Part shown: positions 23,797 through 32,631 of the stretch, piece by piece
Layout: each line of letters starts with the position of its first letter
How positions within the stretch are numbered: position 1 is the stretch's first letter
Assembly: GCF_013409935.1 (NCBI RefSeq)
Contig: NZ_JACCCO010000002.1
Location: 930,001 to 994,000, forward strand
Direction of reading: 5' to 3'
Source: Streptosporangium sandarakinum
GTDB lineage: Bacteria > Actinomycetota > Actinomycetes > Streptosporangiales > Streptosporangiaceae
DNA length: 64,000 nucleotides
The notes under the pieces: model-generated
Seen by the model: only the letters and a program-made list of their open reading frames with translations
What the model was told of the DNA's origin: nothing
Databases searched by the model: none
Made by a program: the position numbers and the translations under genes

Positions 23797-24867
23797 CTAG
23801 GCGGCGGTGACGATGGTGGCCGAGCCGATCACGGTGTCGTCCAGGTAGAGCACCGCGGCCTGGCCCGCCGCGACCCCGGTGGCCGGGGCGTCGAGCGTGA
23901 TGTGCACCTCGTCGCCGGAGAGCTGGGCGCGGCAGCCGTACACCTCGCCGTGCGCGCGGAGCTGGACGGTGCAGGCCAGCGGCTCGCGCGGCTCGGCCAC
24001 CGGGCCGTTCCACACCGGCCGGGCGGCCACGATGGTGGTGACCTCCAGGGCGGAGCGGGGACCGACCGTGACGGTGTTGGAGACCGGCTCGATGGACAGC
24101 ACGTAGCGCGGCCGGCCGTCGGGGGCCGGGCGGTCGACGCGCAGGCCCTTGCGCTGGCCGACGGTGAAGCCGTACGCCCCCTCGTGGGTGCCGACGACCT
24201 CGCCGGAGACGTCGACGATCGGGCCGGGGGCCGCGCCGAGGCGGTCGGCGAGGAAGCGCCGGGTGTCGCCGTCGGCGATGAAGCAGATGTCGTGGCTGTC
24301 GGGCTTGTCGGCCACGGTGAGCCCGCGCCGGGCGGCCTCCTCGCGGACCTGCGCCTTGGTGGAGTCGCCCAGCGGGAAGATCGCGTGCCCGAGCTGCTCC
24401 CTGGTGAGCACCCCGAGGACGTAGGACTGGTCCTTGGCCGCGTCGGGGCTGCGGCTCAGCACACCGTCGACGAGCCGGGCGTGGTGGCCGGTGGCCACCG
24501 CGTCGAAGCCGAGGGCGAGGGCCCGGGTGAGGACCGCCTCGAACTTGATCTTCTCGTTGCACCGCAGGCACGGGTTGGGCGTGCGGCCGGCGGCGTACTC
24601 GCTGACGAAGTCCTCCACCACGTCGCGGTGGAAGCGTTCGGCCATGTCCCAGATGTAGAAGGGGATGCCGATGACGTCCGCGGCCCGGCGGGCGTCGCGG
24701 GAGTCCTCGATCGTGCAGCAGCCGCGGGCGCCGGTCCGGTAGGACTGCGGGTTGGCCGAGAGCGCCAGATGCACGCCGGTGACGTCATGGCCGGCCTCGG
24801 CGATGCGGGCGGCGGCCACGGCGGAGTCGACGCCGCCGGACATGGCGGCAAGCACGCGAAGTGTCAT
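23797..24867 (-). CDS. mnmA: tRNA-specific 2-thiouridylase MnmA
   Basis: MnmA adenylates and thiolates U34 of Lys, Glu and Gln tRNAs. The 356-residue protein has the PP-loop [10 protein letters not shown] at residues 9-18, the first catalytic cysteine in [12 protein letters not shown] (about residue 100) and the second in [10 protein letters not shown] (about 195), and the typical C-terminal beta barrel. All key residues are present and the length is normal. It lies 138 bp downstream of, and on the same strand as, a cysteine desulfurase that would supply the persulfide sulfur. Start ATG 24867 with AAGGGG close upstream. Confidence 0.95.
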   Translation of the reverse strand: MTLRVLAAMSGGVDSAVAAARIAEAGHDVTGVHLALSANPQSYRTGARGCCTIEDSRDARRAADVIGIPFYIWDMAERFHRDVVEDFVSEYAAGRTPNPCLRCNEKIKFEAVLTRALALGFDAVATGHHARLVDGVLSRSPDAAKDQSYVLGVLTREQLGHAIFPLGDSTKAQVREEAARRGLTVADKPDSHDICFIADGDTRRFLADRLGAAPGPIVDVSGEVVGTHEGAYGFTVGQRKGLRVDRPAPDGRPRYVLSIEPVSNTVTVGPRSALEVTTIVAARPVWNGPVAEPREPLACTVQLRAHGEVYGCRAQLSGDEVHITLDAPATGVAAGQAAVLYLDDTVIGSATIVTAA

Positions 24868-25005
24868 AACCCCTTGAGCGTACCCGCGCGGCGGGGCACG
24901 CCGTCAGTCCGGGCCGCGCCGTTCCCCGGCACACGGGTCCCCGGCACACGGGCGACCGCCGTACGGCCGCGCGGCGCCCCGCCCCCGGCCCGGCGGCGGC
25001 GCGGA

Positions 25006-26169
25006 TCAGCTCAGGCCGGCCCGGCGGGCGCGTTCGACGACCGTGCCGATGACGGCCGCCACCCGGTCCACGTCGTCCCGGGTCGAGGTGTGGCCCAGGG
25101 AGAAACGGAGCGAGCCGCGCGCCCGGACCGCGTCGGCGCCCATGGCGAGCAGGACGTGGGAGGGCTGCGCCACCCCGGCCGAGCACGCCGAGCCGGTCGA
25201 GCACTCCACGCCCTTGGCGTCCAGGAGCATCAGCAGCGCGTCGCCCTCGCACCCGGGGAAGGAGAAGTGCGCGTTGCCGGGCAGCCGGTTCACCGGGTCG
25301 CCGTTGAGGATCACGTCGGGGACGGCCTCGCGGACCCGGCCGATCAGATCGTCGCGGAGCGCGGTCAGCCGGGCCGCGGTCTCGGCCTGACGGTCCACCG
25401 CGGTCCGCACGGCCGCGGCGAACCCGGCGATCGCCGGGGCGTCGAGCGTGCCGGAGCGCACGTCGCGCTCCTGGCCGCCGCCGTGCAGCACCGGCACCGG
25501 GTCGACGCCGCGGGCCAGCAGCAGCGCGCCGGCGCCGATCGGGCCGCCGACCTTGTGGCCGGAGACGGTCATGGCATCCACGCCGGAGGCGGCGAACGCG
25601 ACCGGGAGCTGGCCGACGGCCTGCACCGCGTCGGTGTGGAAGGGGATGCCGTGGTCGTGGGCGATGGCGGCGAGCACGCGGACCGGCTGGATGGTGCCGA
25701 CCTCGTTGTTGGCCCACATCACGCTCACCAGGGCGACGCTCTCCGGGTCGCGCTCGACGGCGTCGCGGAGGGTCTGCGGGTGCACCCGGCCGAGCTCGTC
25801 CACCTCCAGCAGCTCCACCTTCGCGTCCTGGTGGTCGCCCAGCCAGTGCGCGGGGTCGAGGGCGGCGTGGTGCTCGGCCGCGCTCATCAGGATCCGGGTC
25901 GCGCCCCTGGCGCGGCGAGCCCAGTAGAGGCCCTTGACGGCCAGGTTGTCGGCCTCGGTGCCGCCGGAGGTGAAGACCACCTCGCTCGGCCGGGCGTCCA
26001 GCGCGTCCGCGATGTTCTCCCGCGCCTCCTCCACGACCCGGCGGGCCCGGCGGCCCGCGGTGTGCAGTGACGAGGCGTTGCCGACCACACCGAGCTGGGC
26101 GGTCATCGCCTCGATCGCCTCGGGCAGCATCGGCGTGGTCGCCGCATGATCGAGATAGGCAGACTCCAC
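25006..26169 (-). CDS. Cysteine desulfurase (IscS/NifS family)
   Basis: A PLP enzyme that removes sulfur from cysteine as an enzyme-bound persulfide. 387 residues beginning YLDHAATTP, the family signature. The PLP lysine is K206 in SGHKVGG; the catalytic cysteine is C329 in STGSACSAG, within a long loop, as in IscS-type (class I) enzymes. The start is GTG 26169, preceded by AAGGGAACGG. It is followed on the same strand by mnmA, an arrangement conserved in actinobacteria, so tRNA thiolation is the likely main duty. It diverges from a tetR gene across 185 bp. Confidence 0.95.
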   Translation of the reverse strand: MESAYLDHAATTPMLPEAIEAMTAQLGVVGNASSLHTAGRRARRVVEEARENIADALDARPSEVVFTSGGTEADNLAVKGLYWARRARGATRILMSAAEHHAALDPAHWLGDHQDAKVELLEVDELGRVHPQTLRDAVERDPESVALVSVMWANNEVGTIQPVRVLAAIAHDHGIPFHTDAVQAVGQLPVAFAASGVDAMTVSGHKVGGPIGAGALLLARGVDPVPVLHGGGQERDVRSGTLDAPAIAGFAAAVRTAVDRQAETAARLTALRDDLIGRVREAVPDVILNGDPVNRLPGNAHFSFPGCEGDALLMLLDAKGVECSTGSACSAGVAQPSHVLLAMGADAVRARGSLRFSLGHTSTRDDVDRVAAVIGTVVERARRAGLS

Positions 26170-26317
26170 GACCGTTCCCTTCCCCGGCCCCTTTTCTCCG
26201 GCCCTCCCAAGCGTATCCGCGCCCGGACGGGTGCCGTCGCCGCGGTCCCCGCTGCCCCGGCGGCCACCGTGGTCACCATGGCCGCCACGAATGTCACGCG
26301 CGTCACAACTGCCACGT

Positions 26318-26347
26318 TTGCCGACTGAACCGTCCGGACGGTACAGT
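26318..26347 (+). promoter_or_regulatory. tetR promoter with 14-bp palindromic operator in the spacer
   Basis: -35 TTGCCG (26318-26323), 18-bp spacer, -10 TACAGT (26342-26347). The ATG at 26355 is 7 nt downstream with no RBS, so the mRNA is probably leaderless. The perfect palindrome ACCGTCCGGACGGT (26329-26342) fills the spacer and touches the -10 box, the classic position for an autorepressing TetR. Confidence 0.7.
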
Positions 26348-26354
26348 AAGTGTC

Positions 26355-26861
26355 ATGCGACGGGAAGAGCTACTGGACGCGGCGGAGGACCTCCTCGGCG
26401 ACCAGGGCGCCGGGGCCCTGACCCTGGCCGCCGTCGCGGAGCGGGCCGGATGCAGCAAGGGCGGCCTGCTCTACCACTTCAACTCCAAAGAAGCCCTGAT
26501 CAAAGGCATGGTAGAGCGCCTCATCGAGGACTTCGACCAGCTCGTCGCCGCCCAGGGCCACGACACCTACACCAAGAACTACCTGGCCGCCACGTTCGAG
26601 GCCGTGCGGACCGGCAGGCTGCGGCGCTGGGCCGTGGTCACCGGCGCGTCCGGCAACCTCCTCCTCCTCGCCCCGTTGCGCGAGGCGATGGCCAGATGGC
26701 ACCGCGAAGGGCTGGACGACGAGCCCGACCCGGTCGCCGCGCAGATCGTACGGCTCGCCTGCGAGGGGCTGTGGGACGTGGTCAGCCACGACCCGGCCCT
26801 GTACGACGACGAGCGCTACGACGAGCTGAAACGGCGCCTGCTGGCGCTGCTGCCCGCCTGA
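26355..26861 (+). CDS. TetR-family transcriptional repressor
   Basis: 168 residues. N-terminal helix-turn-helix (LTLAAVAERAGCSKGGLLYHFNSKEALIKGMV, about 24-55), then a short helical ligand domain with a C-terminal DP.Y..ERYDELKRRLLALLP helix, typical of the QacR/YcdC-like TetR group with the C-terminal domain seen in MFS-linked regulators. Probably binds the palindrome over its own promoter and controls the MFS gene 137 bp downstream, with which it is likely co-transcribed. The ligand is unknown but should be a substrate of that transporter. Confidence 0.9.
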   Translation: MRREELLDAAEDLLGDQGAGALTLAAVAERAGCSKGGLLYHFNSKEALIKGMVERLIEDFDQLVAAQGHDTYTKNYLAATFEAVRTGRLRRWAVVTGASGNLLLLAPLREAMARWHREGLDDEPDPVAAQIVRLACEGLWDVVSHDPALYDDERYDELKRRLLALLPA

Positions 26862-26997
26862 GCGACCCGCTCCCGCGGCCCCTGCGCACACCCCACACAC
26901 ACCGATCGCGCCCGCGGTCGTCTCCGCCCGCGCGGAGGCGGCCCGCCCGCGCGTGCCGATCGACGACGTTCAACGACATTCATGTAAGGAGCCTGTG

Positions 26998-28194
26998 ATG
27001 ACCCGCGCCCTGAGGACGGCCCGTACCGGTGCCGTTCTCACCTTCGTGCTCGCCGGACTGATGTGCGGATCGATGACCGTGCGCATCCCCGCGCTGTCCG
27101 ACAAACTCGGCCTGTCCGAGGCGTCGGTCGGCGTGACGCTGCTGGTGTGGGGGCTGGGCGCCCTCGTCACCATGCAGTCCATGCGCCGGGTGATGACCCG
27201 CTTCGGCAGCCGGAGCGTGCTGCGGATCGGCGCTCCCCTCTGCGCGGCGACCCTCGCCCTGCTGGCGTTCGCGCCGACGTACCCCCTGCTGCTGGTGACC
27301 GCCGGGCTCTTCGGCATGGCGTTCGGCTCCGTGGACGTCGCGATGAACGCGCAGGGCTCGGCCGTCGAGCGCGCCTACGGCCGTCCGCTGATGAACGGCA
27401 TGCACGCCGGCTGGTGCGTGGGGGCGATCTCCGCGGGCCTGCTCGGCACCGCGGCCATCGCCGCGGGACTGTCGTCCACGGCGCACCTGGCCCTCATCGC
27501 CCTGGTCTCGCTGCCCCTGCTGGTCGCCATCAGCCGCACCTACCTGCCCGACCCGGTCACCGCCGAGGACGGCCAGGCCGGGACGCGTCACCGGATGCCG
27601 CCGGTGGTCTACCTGCTCGGCGCGATCGCGTTCTGCGCCTTCATGGTGGAGGGCACGGTCGCCGACTGGAACGGCCTGTACCTGCGCGACGTGGTCGGCG
27701 CCCCCGAGGCGCTCGCCGCGCTGGGCTACCCCGTGCTGGAGGCCGGCATGCTGCTCGGCCGCCTGGGCGGCGACCGGGTCCGGGTCCGCTTCGGCGCCCG
27801 CGGCATGATCATGGCCTCCGGGCTGGTGACCGCCGCGATGTTCGCAGTCGTCCTCACCGCCTCGACGGCCGTGGTCGCCATCGCCACCATGTTCCTCGTG
27901 GGCATCGGCGTGGCGACGATCTCCCCGGTGGCCCTGTCCCTGGCGGGCGGCGCCGTCGCCAACCCCGGCCCGGCCATCGCCCAGACCGGCGCGATGGGGT
28001 ACGCGGGGCTGCTGCTCGGCCCGGTCGTCATCGGTTTCATCTCCGACGTCGCCACGCTGCGGACCGCGCTCGGCATCGCCGTGGTGCTGGGCCTGCTGAT
28101 CGCCGTGGCCGCGCGGTTCCTGCCGCGCGCCGGCACGCGGGTCCCCGCCGCCCCGGCCGAGACCCCCGACCGCGAACTCTCCATGGCCGCCTGA
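26998..28194 (+). CDS. MFS transporter of the YbjJ/fucose-permease-like group
   Basis: 398 residues with about twelve hydrophobic helices (LTFVLAGLMCGSMTVRIPAL, LGLSEASVGVTLLVWGLGAL and so on), and the MFS motif region around RRVMTRFGSR between helices 2 and 3. The wording IPALSDKLGLSEASVG and DVAMNAQGSAVERAYGRPLMNGMHAGWCVG is characteristic of the YbjJ-like branch. ATG 26998 is preferred since AAGGA lies 7 nt upstream; a frame extends back to 26953. Inner-membrane export or uptake of a small molecule; the substrate is not predictable. Regulated by the adjacent TetR, by inference. Confidence 0.88.
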   Translation: MTRALRTARTGAVLTFVLAGLMCGSMTVRIPALSDKLGLSEASVGVTLLVWGLGALVTMQSMRRVMTRFGSRSVLRIGAPLCAATLALLAFAPTYPLLLVTAGLFGMAFGSVDVAMNAQGSAVERAYGRPLMNGMHAGWCVGAISAGLLGTAAIAAGLSSTAHLALIALVSLPLLVAISRTYLPDPVTAEDGQAGTRHRMPPVVYLLGAIAFCAFMVEGTVADWNGLYLRDVVGAPEALAALGYPVLEAGMLLGRLGGDRVRVRFGARGMIMASGLVTAAMFAVVLTASTAVVAIATMFLVGIGVATISPVALSLAGGAVANPGPAIAQTGAMGYAGLLLGPVVIGFISDVATLRTALGIAVVLGLLIAVAARFLPRAGTRVPAAPAETPDRELSMAA

Positions 28195-28209
28195 CCCGTC
28201 CACCGCGCC

Positions 28210-28249
28210 GGCCGCCGTCCCGCACGCCTCGCCGTACGGGACGGCGGCC
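28210..28249. terminator. Terminator hairpin after the MFS gene
   Basis: A 13-bp perfect stem, GGCCGCCGTCCCG (28210-28222) with CGGGACGGCGGCC (28237-28249), and a 14-nt loop, beginning 16 nt after the stop codon. Confidence 0.7.
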
Positions 28250-28320
28250 CCAACCCTCAGGAAAGTCAGGCAGGGCCCTTCCATATCGCCGAAGCTTCGG
28301 ACAAGATATGAGTTAAGCGT

Positions 28321-28326
28321 TATATT
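28321..28326 (+). promoter_or_regulatory. -10 box TATATT of the higBA-like operon
   Basis: TATATT ends 6 nt before ATG 28333, and no RBS precedes the ATG, so the toxin mRNA should be leaderless. CGGACA (28298-28303) is a 17-bp-spaced -35 candidate. The AT-rich tract around it stands out from its surroundings. Confidence 0.5.
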
Positions 28327-28332
28327 TCTGGC

Positions 28333-28704
28333 ATGACCTGGGAGATCGTCCTACTGGAACCGGTGGAGTCGTGGTTCCTCAAGTTGTGTGAGAGCGATCC
28401 GGACTCGGCAGCCCTCGTCGAGAAGGTGATCGACCGGTTGGCAGAGATCGGCCCCACCCTCGGGCGGCCTTTGGTGGACACGTTGGTGGATGACGATCTG
28501 AACAGCCTCAAGGAGCTTCGCCCAGGCTCACGAGGGCGGTCGGAGATTTGAATCATCTTCATCTTCGATCCCGGCAGGAAGGCGATCTTCCTTGTCGCCG
28601 GGGACAAGGCGGGCAGGTGGTCGCGGTGGTACGACGAAGTGATCCCCCTGGCCAAGTCCCGGTATGTGGAGTACCGCGCGGAGAAGAGGGAGGAGACGCC
28701 ATGA
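28333..28704 (+). pseudogene. higB: HigB-type RelE-fold toxin, reading frame interrupted by an in-frame TGA
   Basis: The frame from ATG 28333 reads MTWEIVLLEPVESWFLKL... LNSLKELRPGSRGRSEI, then TGA (28549-28551), and continues in the same frame with IIFIFDPGRKAIFLVAGDKAGRW to a stop at 28702-28704. The joined protein (123 codons including the TGA) matches the phage-derived Gp49/HigB family, where the position of the TGA is normally an arginine (R-x-x-F/Y-x-F motif). A single CGA-to-TGA change explains it. The second stop overlaps the antitoxin ATG (ATGA), the normal operon layout. So the toxin is probably inactivated by a nonsense mutation; a sequencing error or readthrough is possible. Confidence 0.82.
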
Positions 28705-29030
28705 GCCCTGCACGCCGCTGGCAGGAGGTCAAGGCCGAGGCTCACCGGCTGCACCCCGAGCTGGCCGATGCGGAACGGCAGGCGACCGCCGAAGCCGCGC
28801 TGAACGCGTACGTGGCCGGTCATCGCCTGAAGGAGCTGCGCAAGGCGCTGGGCAAGACCCAGGTCGAGGTCGCCGCCGCCCTCGGCATCTCCCAGTCGCG
28901 GGTGTCCCAGATCGAGAACGGCGACATCGACACCATGGAGCTGGAGACCCTCCGGGCCTACGCGGCCGCGCTGGGCGGGCATGTCGACGTGACGATCAGC
29001 GTCGGCCCGCACACCGTCAGAGTCGCCTGA
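28701..29030 (+). CDS. higA: HigA-type XRE-family antitoxin
   Basis: 109 residues. The N-terminal helices ([17 protein letters not shown]) are followed by an XRE helix-turn-helix ([29 protein letters not shown], about 48-75) and a short beta tail ([10 protein letters not shown]) that is typical of antitoxins paired with Gp49-type toxins. It should neutralise the toxin and repress the shared promoter. ATG 28701 overlaps the end of the toxin frame by 4 bp and has GGGAGGAG just upstream, so it can be translated even though the toxin frame is broken. A strong bidirectional terminator follows. Confidence 0.9.
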   Translation: MSPARRWQEVKAEAHRLHPELADAERQATAEAALNAYVAGHRLKELRKALGKTQVEVAAALGISQSRVSQIENGDIDTMELETLRAYAAALGGHVDVTISVGPHTVRVA

Positions 29031-29049
29031 GGACGCGGCCCCGGGGACG

Positions 29050-29085
29050 CGAGAAGGCGCCGCACACGTGTGCGGCGCCTTCTCG
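29050..29085. terminator. Perfect 36-bp palindromic bidirectional terminator
   Basis: Arms CGAGAAGGCGCCGCACAC and GTGTGCGGCGCCTTCTCG are perfectly complementary over 18 bp with no extra loop, between the convergent higA and etfA. The ends read AAGG/CCTT, giving short A/T tracts on both sides. Confidence 0.8.
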
Positions 29086-29114
29086 GGTTCCGTGCCCGCC
29101 TCGCGGGCCGCGCG

Positions 29115-30068
29115 TCACTTGCGCTTGGCGATCTCCTCGGTCAGCTGCGGGACGACCTGGTGCAGGTCGCCCACGACACCGAAGTCGGCCAGCTCGAAGA
29201 TCGGCGCCTCGGGGTCCTTGTTGATCGCGACGATCGTCTTGGCGGTCTGCATGCCGGCCCGGTGCTGGATGGCGCCGGAGATGCCCGCGGCGATGTAGAG
29301 CTGCGGCGAGACGGTCTTGCCGGTCTGGCCGACCTGGAACTGGTGGGGGTACCAGCCGGCGTCGGTGGCGGCGCGGGAGGCGCCGACCGCCGCGCCGAGG
29401 GAGTCGGCGAGCTTCTCGATGATCGAGAAGTTCTCGGCCGAGCCCACGCCGCGCCCGCCGGAGACCACGATCGCGGCCTCGGTGAGCTCCGGACGGGCCC
29501 CCTTCTCCTCCTTGACGCGCTCGACGACCCGGACGGCCTTGGCGGCGTCGGAGACGGCCACCGAGACCCGCTCCTCGGCGCCCGCGCCCGCGGCGGCCTC
29601 GACCGGCGTGGAGTTGGGGCGGACGGCGATGATCGGGAGGCCCTTGGTCACCCGGGCCCGGACGTTGACGCCGCCACCGAAGATCGAGTGCTCGGCGACC
29701 ATGCCGTCCTGGATCCCGACGACGTCGGTGAGGATGCCGGCGTCGAGCTTGATCGCCAGGCGGGCCGCGATCTCCTTGGCCTCGGCCGTGGCGGCGACGA
29801 GCACCGCGGCGGCGGACTTCTCCGTGGCGAGCTGGGCCAGCAGCTCGGCCTTGGGCGCGACGACGTGGTCGGCGATGTCGGCCGAGTCGGCGACGTAGAC
29901 CTTCTCGGCGCCGTGCTCGGCCAGCCGGGCCTGGGCCTCGGCGGTGTATCCGGGACCGGCCCAGACGGCCGACGGCGCGCCCAGCTTGCGGGCGAGCGTC
30001 AGCAGTTCGAGCGTGACCTTCTTGACCTGGCCCTCGACGTGCTCGACGAGAACGAGAATCTCAGACAT
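29115..30068 (-). CDS. etfA: Electron transfer flavoprotein subunit alpha
   Basis: FAD-carrying subunit of the heterodimeric ETF that takes electrons from acyl-CoA and other dehydrogenases. 317 residues; the C-terminal FAD domain shows [41 protein letters not shown] and ends with the [13 protein letters not shown] helix. The N-terminal domain starts [15 protein letters not shown]. Length and motifs are complete. It lies 18 bp downstream of etfB in an etfBA operon. Confidence 0.96.
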   Translation of the reverse strand: MSEILVLVEHVEGQVKKVTLELLTLARKLGAPSAVWAGPGYTAEAQARLAEHGAEKVYVADSADIADHVVAPKAELLAQLATEKSAAAVLVAATAEAKEIAARLAIKLDAGILTDVVGIQDGMVAEHSIFGGGVNVRARVTKGLPIIAVRPNSTPVEAAAGAGAEERVSVAVSDAAKAVRVVERVKEEKGARPELTEAAIVVSGGRGVGSAENFSIIEKLADSLGAAVGASRAATDAGWYPHQFQVGQTGKTVSPQLYIAAGISGAIQHRAGMQTAKTIVAINKDPEAPIFELADFGVVGDLHQVVPQLTEEIAKRK

Positions 30069-30086
30069 TTCGGTTGACCCCCGTCC

Positions 30087-30866
30087 TCAGACGAACTTCT
30101 TCGACGCGAGGAAGTCGGCGGTCTTCACGCCGCCGTCGCCCTCGTCCTTGACGATGGTGCCGGCCGCGCGGGGCGGGGCGGCGGCGAAGTCGACGACCTC
30201 GCTCCAGGAGTTGGCCAGGCCCACCTGGGAGGCGTCGATCTCCGCGTCGGCGATGCCGAACGTGGTGACCGGCTTCTTCTTGGCGGCCATGATGCCCTTG
30301 AAAGAGGGGTAGCGCGGCTCGTTGATCTTCTCGACCACGGAGACGACGGCGGGCAGCGAGGCCTCGACCCGGTCGTAGCCGTAGTCGGTGACGCGCTGGG
30401 CGGTGATGGTCTCGCCGCTCACCTCGACCTTGTTGGAGAAGGTGAGCTGCGGCACGCCGAGGCGCTCGGCCAGCATGGCGGCGAGGACGCCGGTGCGGGC
30501 GTCGGTCGACTCCGAGCCGAGCACGACCAGGTCGAACCCGATCTTCTTGAGGGTCTGCGCCAGGGCGTAGGAGGTGCCCAGCGCGTCGGAGCCGTGCAGC
30601 GCGTCGTCCACCAGGTGGACCGCCTTGTCGGCGCCCATGGCCAGGGCCTTGCGGATGGTGTCGGTGGCCTTGCCGGGACCCATGGTGAGGACCGTCACCT
30701 CACCGCCGTGGGCCTCCTTCAGGCGCAGCGCCTCCTCGACCGCGTATTCACACAGCTCGTTGATGACGCCGTCGGCGGCGTCGCGGTCGAGCGTCTTGTC
30801 ATCGGACCTCAGCTTGCGCTCGGTCGCCGTGTCGGGGACCTGCTTCACGCAGACGACGATGTTCAT
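30087..30866 (-). CDS. etfB: Electron transfer flavoprotein subunit beta
   Basis: AMP-binding partner of EtfA. 259 residues from ATG 30866 (MNIVVCVKQVPDTATERKL); the frame extends 12 codons further upstream, but the conserved family start is MxIxVCVKQVPD. A GGAGG lies rather far (13 nt) upstream. The family motif VLGSESTDARTGVLAAMLAERLG and the signature VVSVVEKINEPRYPSFKGIMAAKKK are present. First gene of etfBA. Confidence 0.95.
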   Translation of the reverse strand: MNIVVCVKQVPDTATERKLRSDDKTLDRDAADGVINELCEYAVEEALRLKEAHGGEVTVLTMGPGKATDTIRKALAMGADKAVHLVDDALHGSDALGTSYALAQTLKKIGFDLVVLGSESTDARTGVLAAMLAERLGVPQLTFSNKVEVSGETITAQRVTDYGYDRVEASLPAVVSVVEKINEPRYPSFKGIMAAKKKPVTTFGIADAEIDASQVGLANSWSEVVDFAAAPPRAAGTIVKDEGDGGVKTADFLASKKFV

Positions 30867-31211
30867 GGCCGGTGGCCGACCTCCCGTGTTCGCGTACGCC
30901 ACCGCGTCCTTGCGGTTGGCGCCGGATGTGCGGTACGCACACGCGGGGCACGTGCACGTGATGCCAAGACTGCCAGGTGCCCGAGGGCGGTGTGACAGTG
31001 GGATGTCCGGTCCGGCGCGCGCCCGCCGGCTCCCGACATCATGTTACCCATCGGTAGCTTAGGTGCAAACCGCCAGGCAGTGTGCTGTTCACCCGACGAT
31101 CGACCTTCCTTCCGACCGGTTTCCCACCACCCTAACCGAACTATGTTCCGCCGATGCGGGAGCCTCACCCGGGATTCGCCCGCGGCGAAAAGCTCCCCGG
31201 GCTCCGGGATG
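30867..31211 (-). promoter_or_regulatory. etfBA upstream region with candidate operator TACCCATCGGTA
   Basis: No gene seen in these 345 bp. The imperfect palindrome TACCCATCGGTA lies at 31045-31056 (arms TACC/GGTA), flanked on the minus strand by TAAGCT (31061-31056), a possible -10. TetR-type fatty-acid regulators of actinobacteria use operators of this general form, so beta-oxidation control of etfBA is plausible but not proven. Confidence 0.4.
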
Positions 31212-32582
31212 TCAGGAGCCCAGGAGGATCGCCCCCACGACGAGGACGACGGTGCCCAGGGCCAGCGCGAGGGTCAGGGTGCTGAAGAACGCGCCGAGCA
31301 CGGCCCACAGCGCGAGGGTCCCGGCGATGCCGCCCAGGTCGAGGATCGCGCGCCCGCGGTTCTTCCGGGCGAACATCGCGACCCCCGCGTCGACGGTCAC
31401 CGCCAGCGTGTACGCCGACAGCAGCAGCAGCGACACCTCGGGCAGCGGGTTCCGCGCCGTCGCCGCGGCCAGCGCGACCAGCAGCCCGGTGCCGATCACC
31501 CAGCGGCGGTGCAGTACGGCGCGGCGGCGCTCGCGCAGCTCCTCCGGCGAGGGCCGGCCGGGCGGCCGTCTCCGCCCGGGACGCCACTCGCGGGTGACCA
31601 GGCCGTGCAGCCCGCCCCCGGCCGCGCCGCCCCCCGGCTCGCGGAAGGCGGCGTCGGCGACGCCGGTCTCCGCCCCCCGCGTCCCGGTGGCCTGCGCCTC
31701 CGCCGCCTGCGCCTCGGAGGCCCCGGCGGCGGCGAGCACGGGGCGGACCCGCCGGGCGGGCGGTGCGGGCGGTACGGACAGTGCGGCCACCCGCGGCTCG
31801 GCCTCCAGGGCGGCCAGCAGCTCGGGCGCCGAGGGCCGGGCGGACGGGTCGCGCCGCAGGCACCCGGCGAGCAGCGGCGCGAGCCAGCCGGGCACGCCCT
31901 CCAGGTCGGGATCGTGGTGGACGACGCGGTAGCCGACCGCCGAGGGCGGGCCGACGCCGTACGGGGGGCGGCCGGTGGCGGCGTGGGCCAGCGTCGCGCC
32001 GAGCGAGAACAGGTCGGCCGCGGGACCGGCGTCGGTGCCCTCCAGCACCTCGGGCGCAAGGTAGCCGGGCGTGCCCAGGACCGCGCCGGACGCCGTGACC
32101 GAGACGGAGTCGAGCGCGCAGGCGATACCGAAGTCGATCACCACCGGCTCGCCGTCGGTCAGGATCACGTTGGCGGGCTTGAGGTCACGGTGGACGACGT
32201 CGGCGGCGTGGATCGCCACCAGCGCCTCGGCCAGGCCGTACGCCAGGCGCGCCAGGCCGTCCCCCTCGACGGCTCCGGCCGCGATGACCGCGCTGAGCGG
32301 GCGGCCCTGCACGTAACGGGTGACGAGGTAGGGGCGGGGGCCCGCCATGGAGGCGTCGAGCACCTCGGCGATGTGCGGCCCCTGGACGCGCCGCATGGTC
32401 TCGACCTCGCGGGCCAGCCGGGCCAGGGCCGTCGTGTCGGCCGCGACGTGCGGGTGCAGGATCTTGACCGCGACCGTGCGCCCCTCGGGGTCCAGCGCGA
32501 GGTGGACCTCCCCGAAGCCGCCCGCGCCGAGCGTGGACAGCAGGCGGTAGGGGCCCAGGCCCTCGCCGTCCGGTGTTCCCAT
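31212..32582 (-). CDS. Serine/threonine protein kinase with C-terminal membrane segments (third of three)
   Basis: 456 residues. Kinase domain about 9-265: glycine loop LGAGGFGEVHLA, VAVKIL lysine, catalytic VHRDLKPANVIL, DFG, and APE in GTPGYLAPEVLEG; all active-site residues are present. A disordered Ala/Arg/Pro-rich region follows, then about four hydrophobic helices (WVIGTGLLVALAAAT..., LALALGTVVLVVGAILL) at the C-terminus. The receptor-like layout has no extracellular PASTA or other sensor domain. It lies 49 bp downstream of the second kinase gene, so a three-kinase operon is likely. The activating signal is unknown. Confidence 0.92.
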   Translation of the reverse strand: MGTPDGEGLGPYRLLSTLGAGGFGEVHLALDPEGRTVAVKILHPHVAADTTALARLAREVETMRRVQGPHIAEVLDASMAGPRPYLVTRYVQGRPLSAVIAAGAVEGDGLARLAYGLAEALVAIHAADVVHRDLKPANVILTDGEPVVIDFGIACALDSVSVTASGAVLGTPGYLAPEVLEGTDAGPAADLFSLGATLAHAATGRPPYGVGPPSAVGYRVVHHDPDLEGVPGWLAPLLAGCLRRDPSARPSAPELLAALEAEPRVAALSVPPAPPARRVRPVLAAAGASEAQAAEAQATGTRGAETGVADAAFREPGGGAAGGGLHGLVTREWRPGRRRPPGRPSPEELRERRRAVLHRRWVIGTGLLVALAAATARNPLPEVSLLLLSAYTLAVTVDAGVAMFARKNRGRAILDLGGIAGTLALWAVLGAFFSTLTLALALGTVVLVVGAILLGS

Positions 32583-32631
32583 GCGAACTCCCTCCGGCCC
32601 TGCGTCCCCCCATCGTGCCGCAGGGGGACGA

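Noticed and set aside
28548..29030. Longer frame for the HigA-type antitoxin starting near 28548
   Set aside because: It overlaps the conserved toxin frame, lacks an RBS and homology, and ATG 28701 has a good RBS and the usual ATGA overlap.
30867..30902. N-terminal extension of EtfB
   Set aside because: The family starts at MNIVVCVKQVPD; the 12 extra codons have no RBS.
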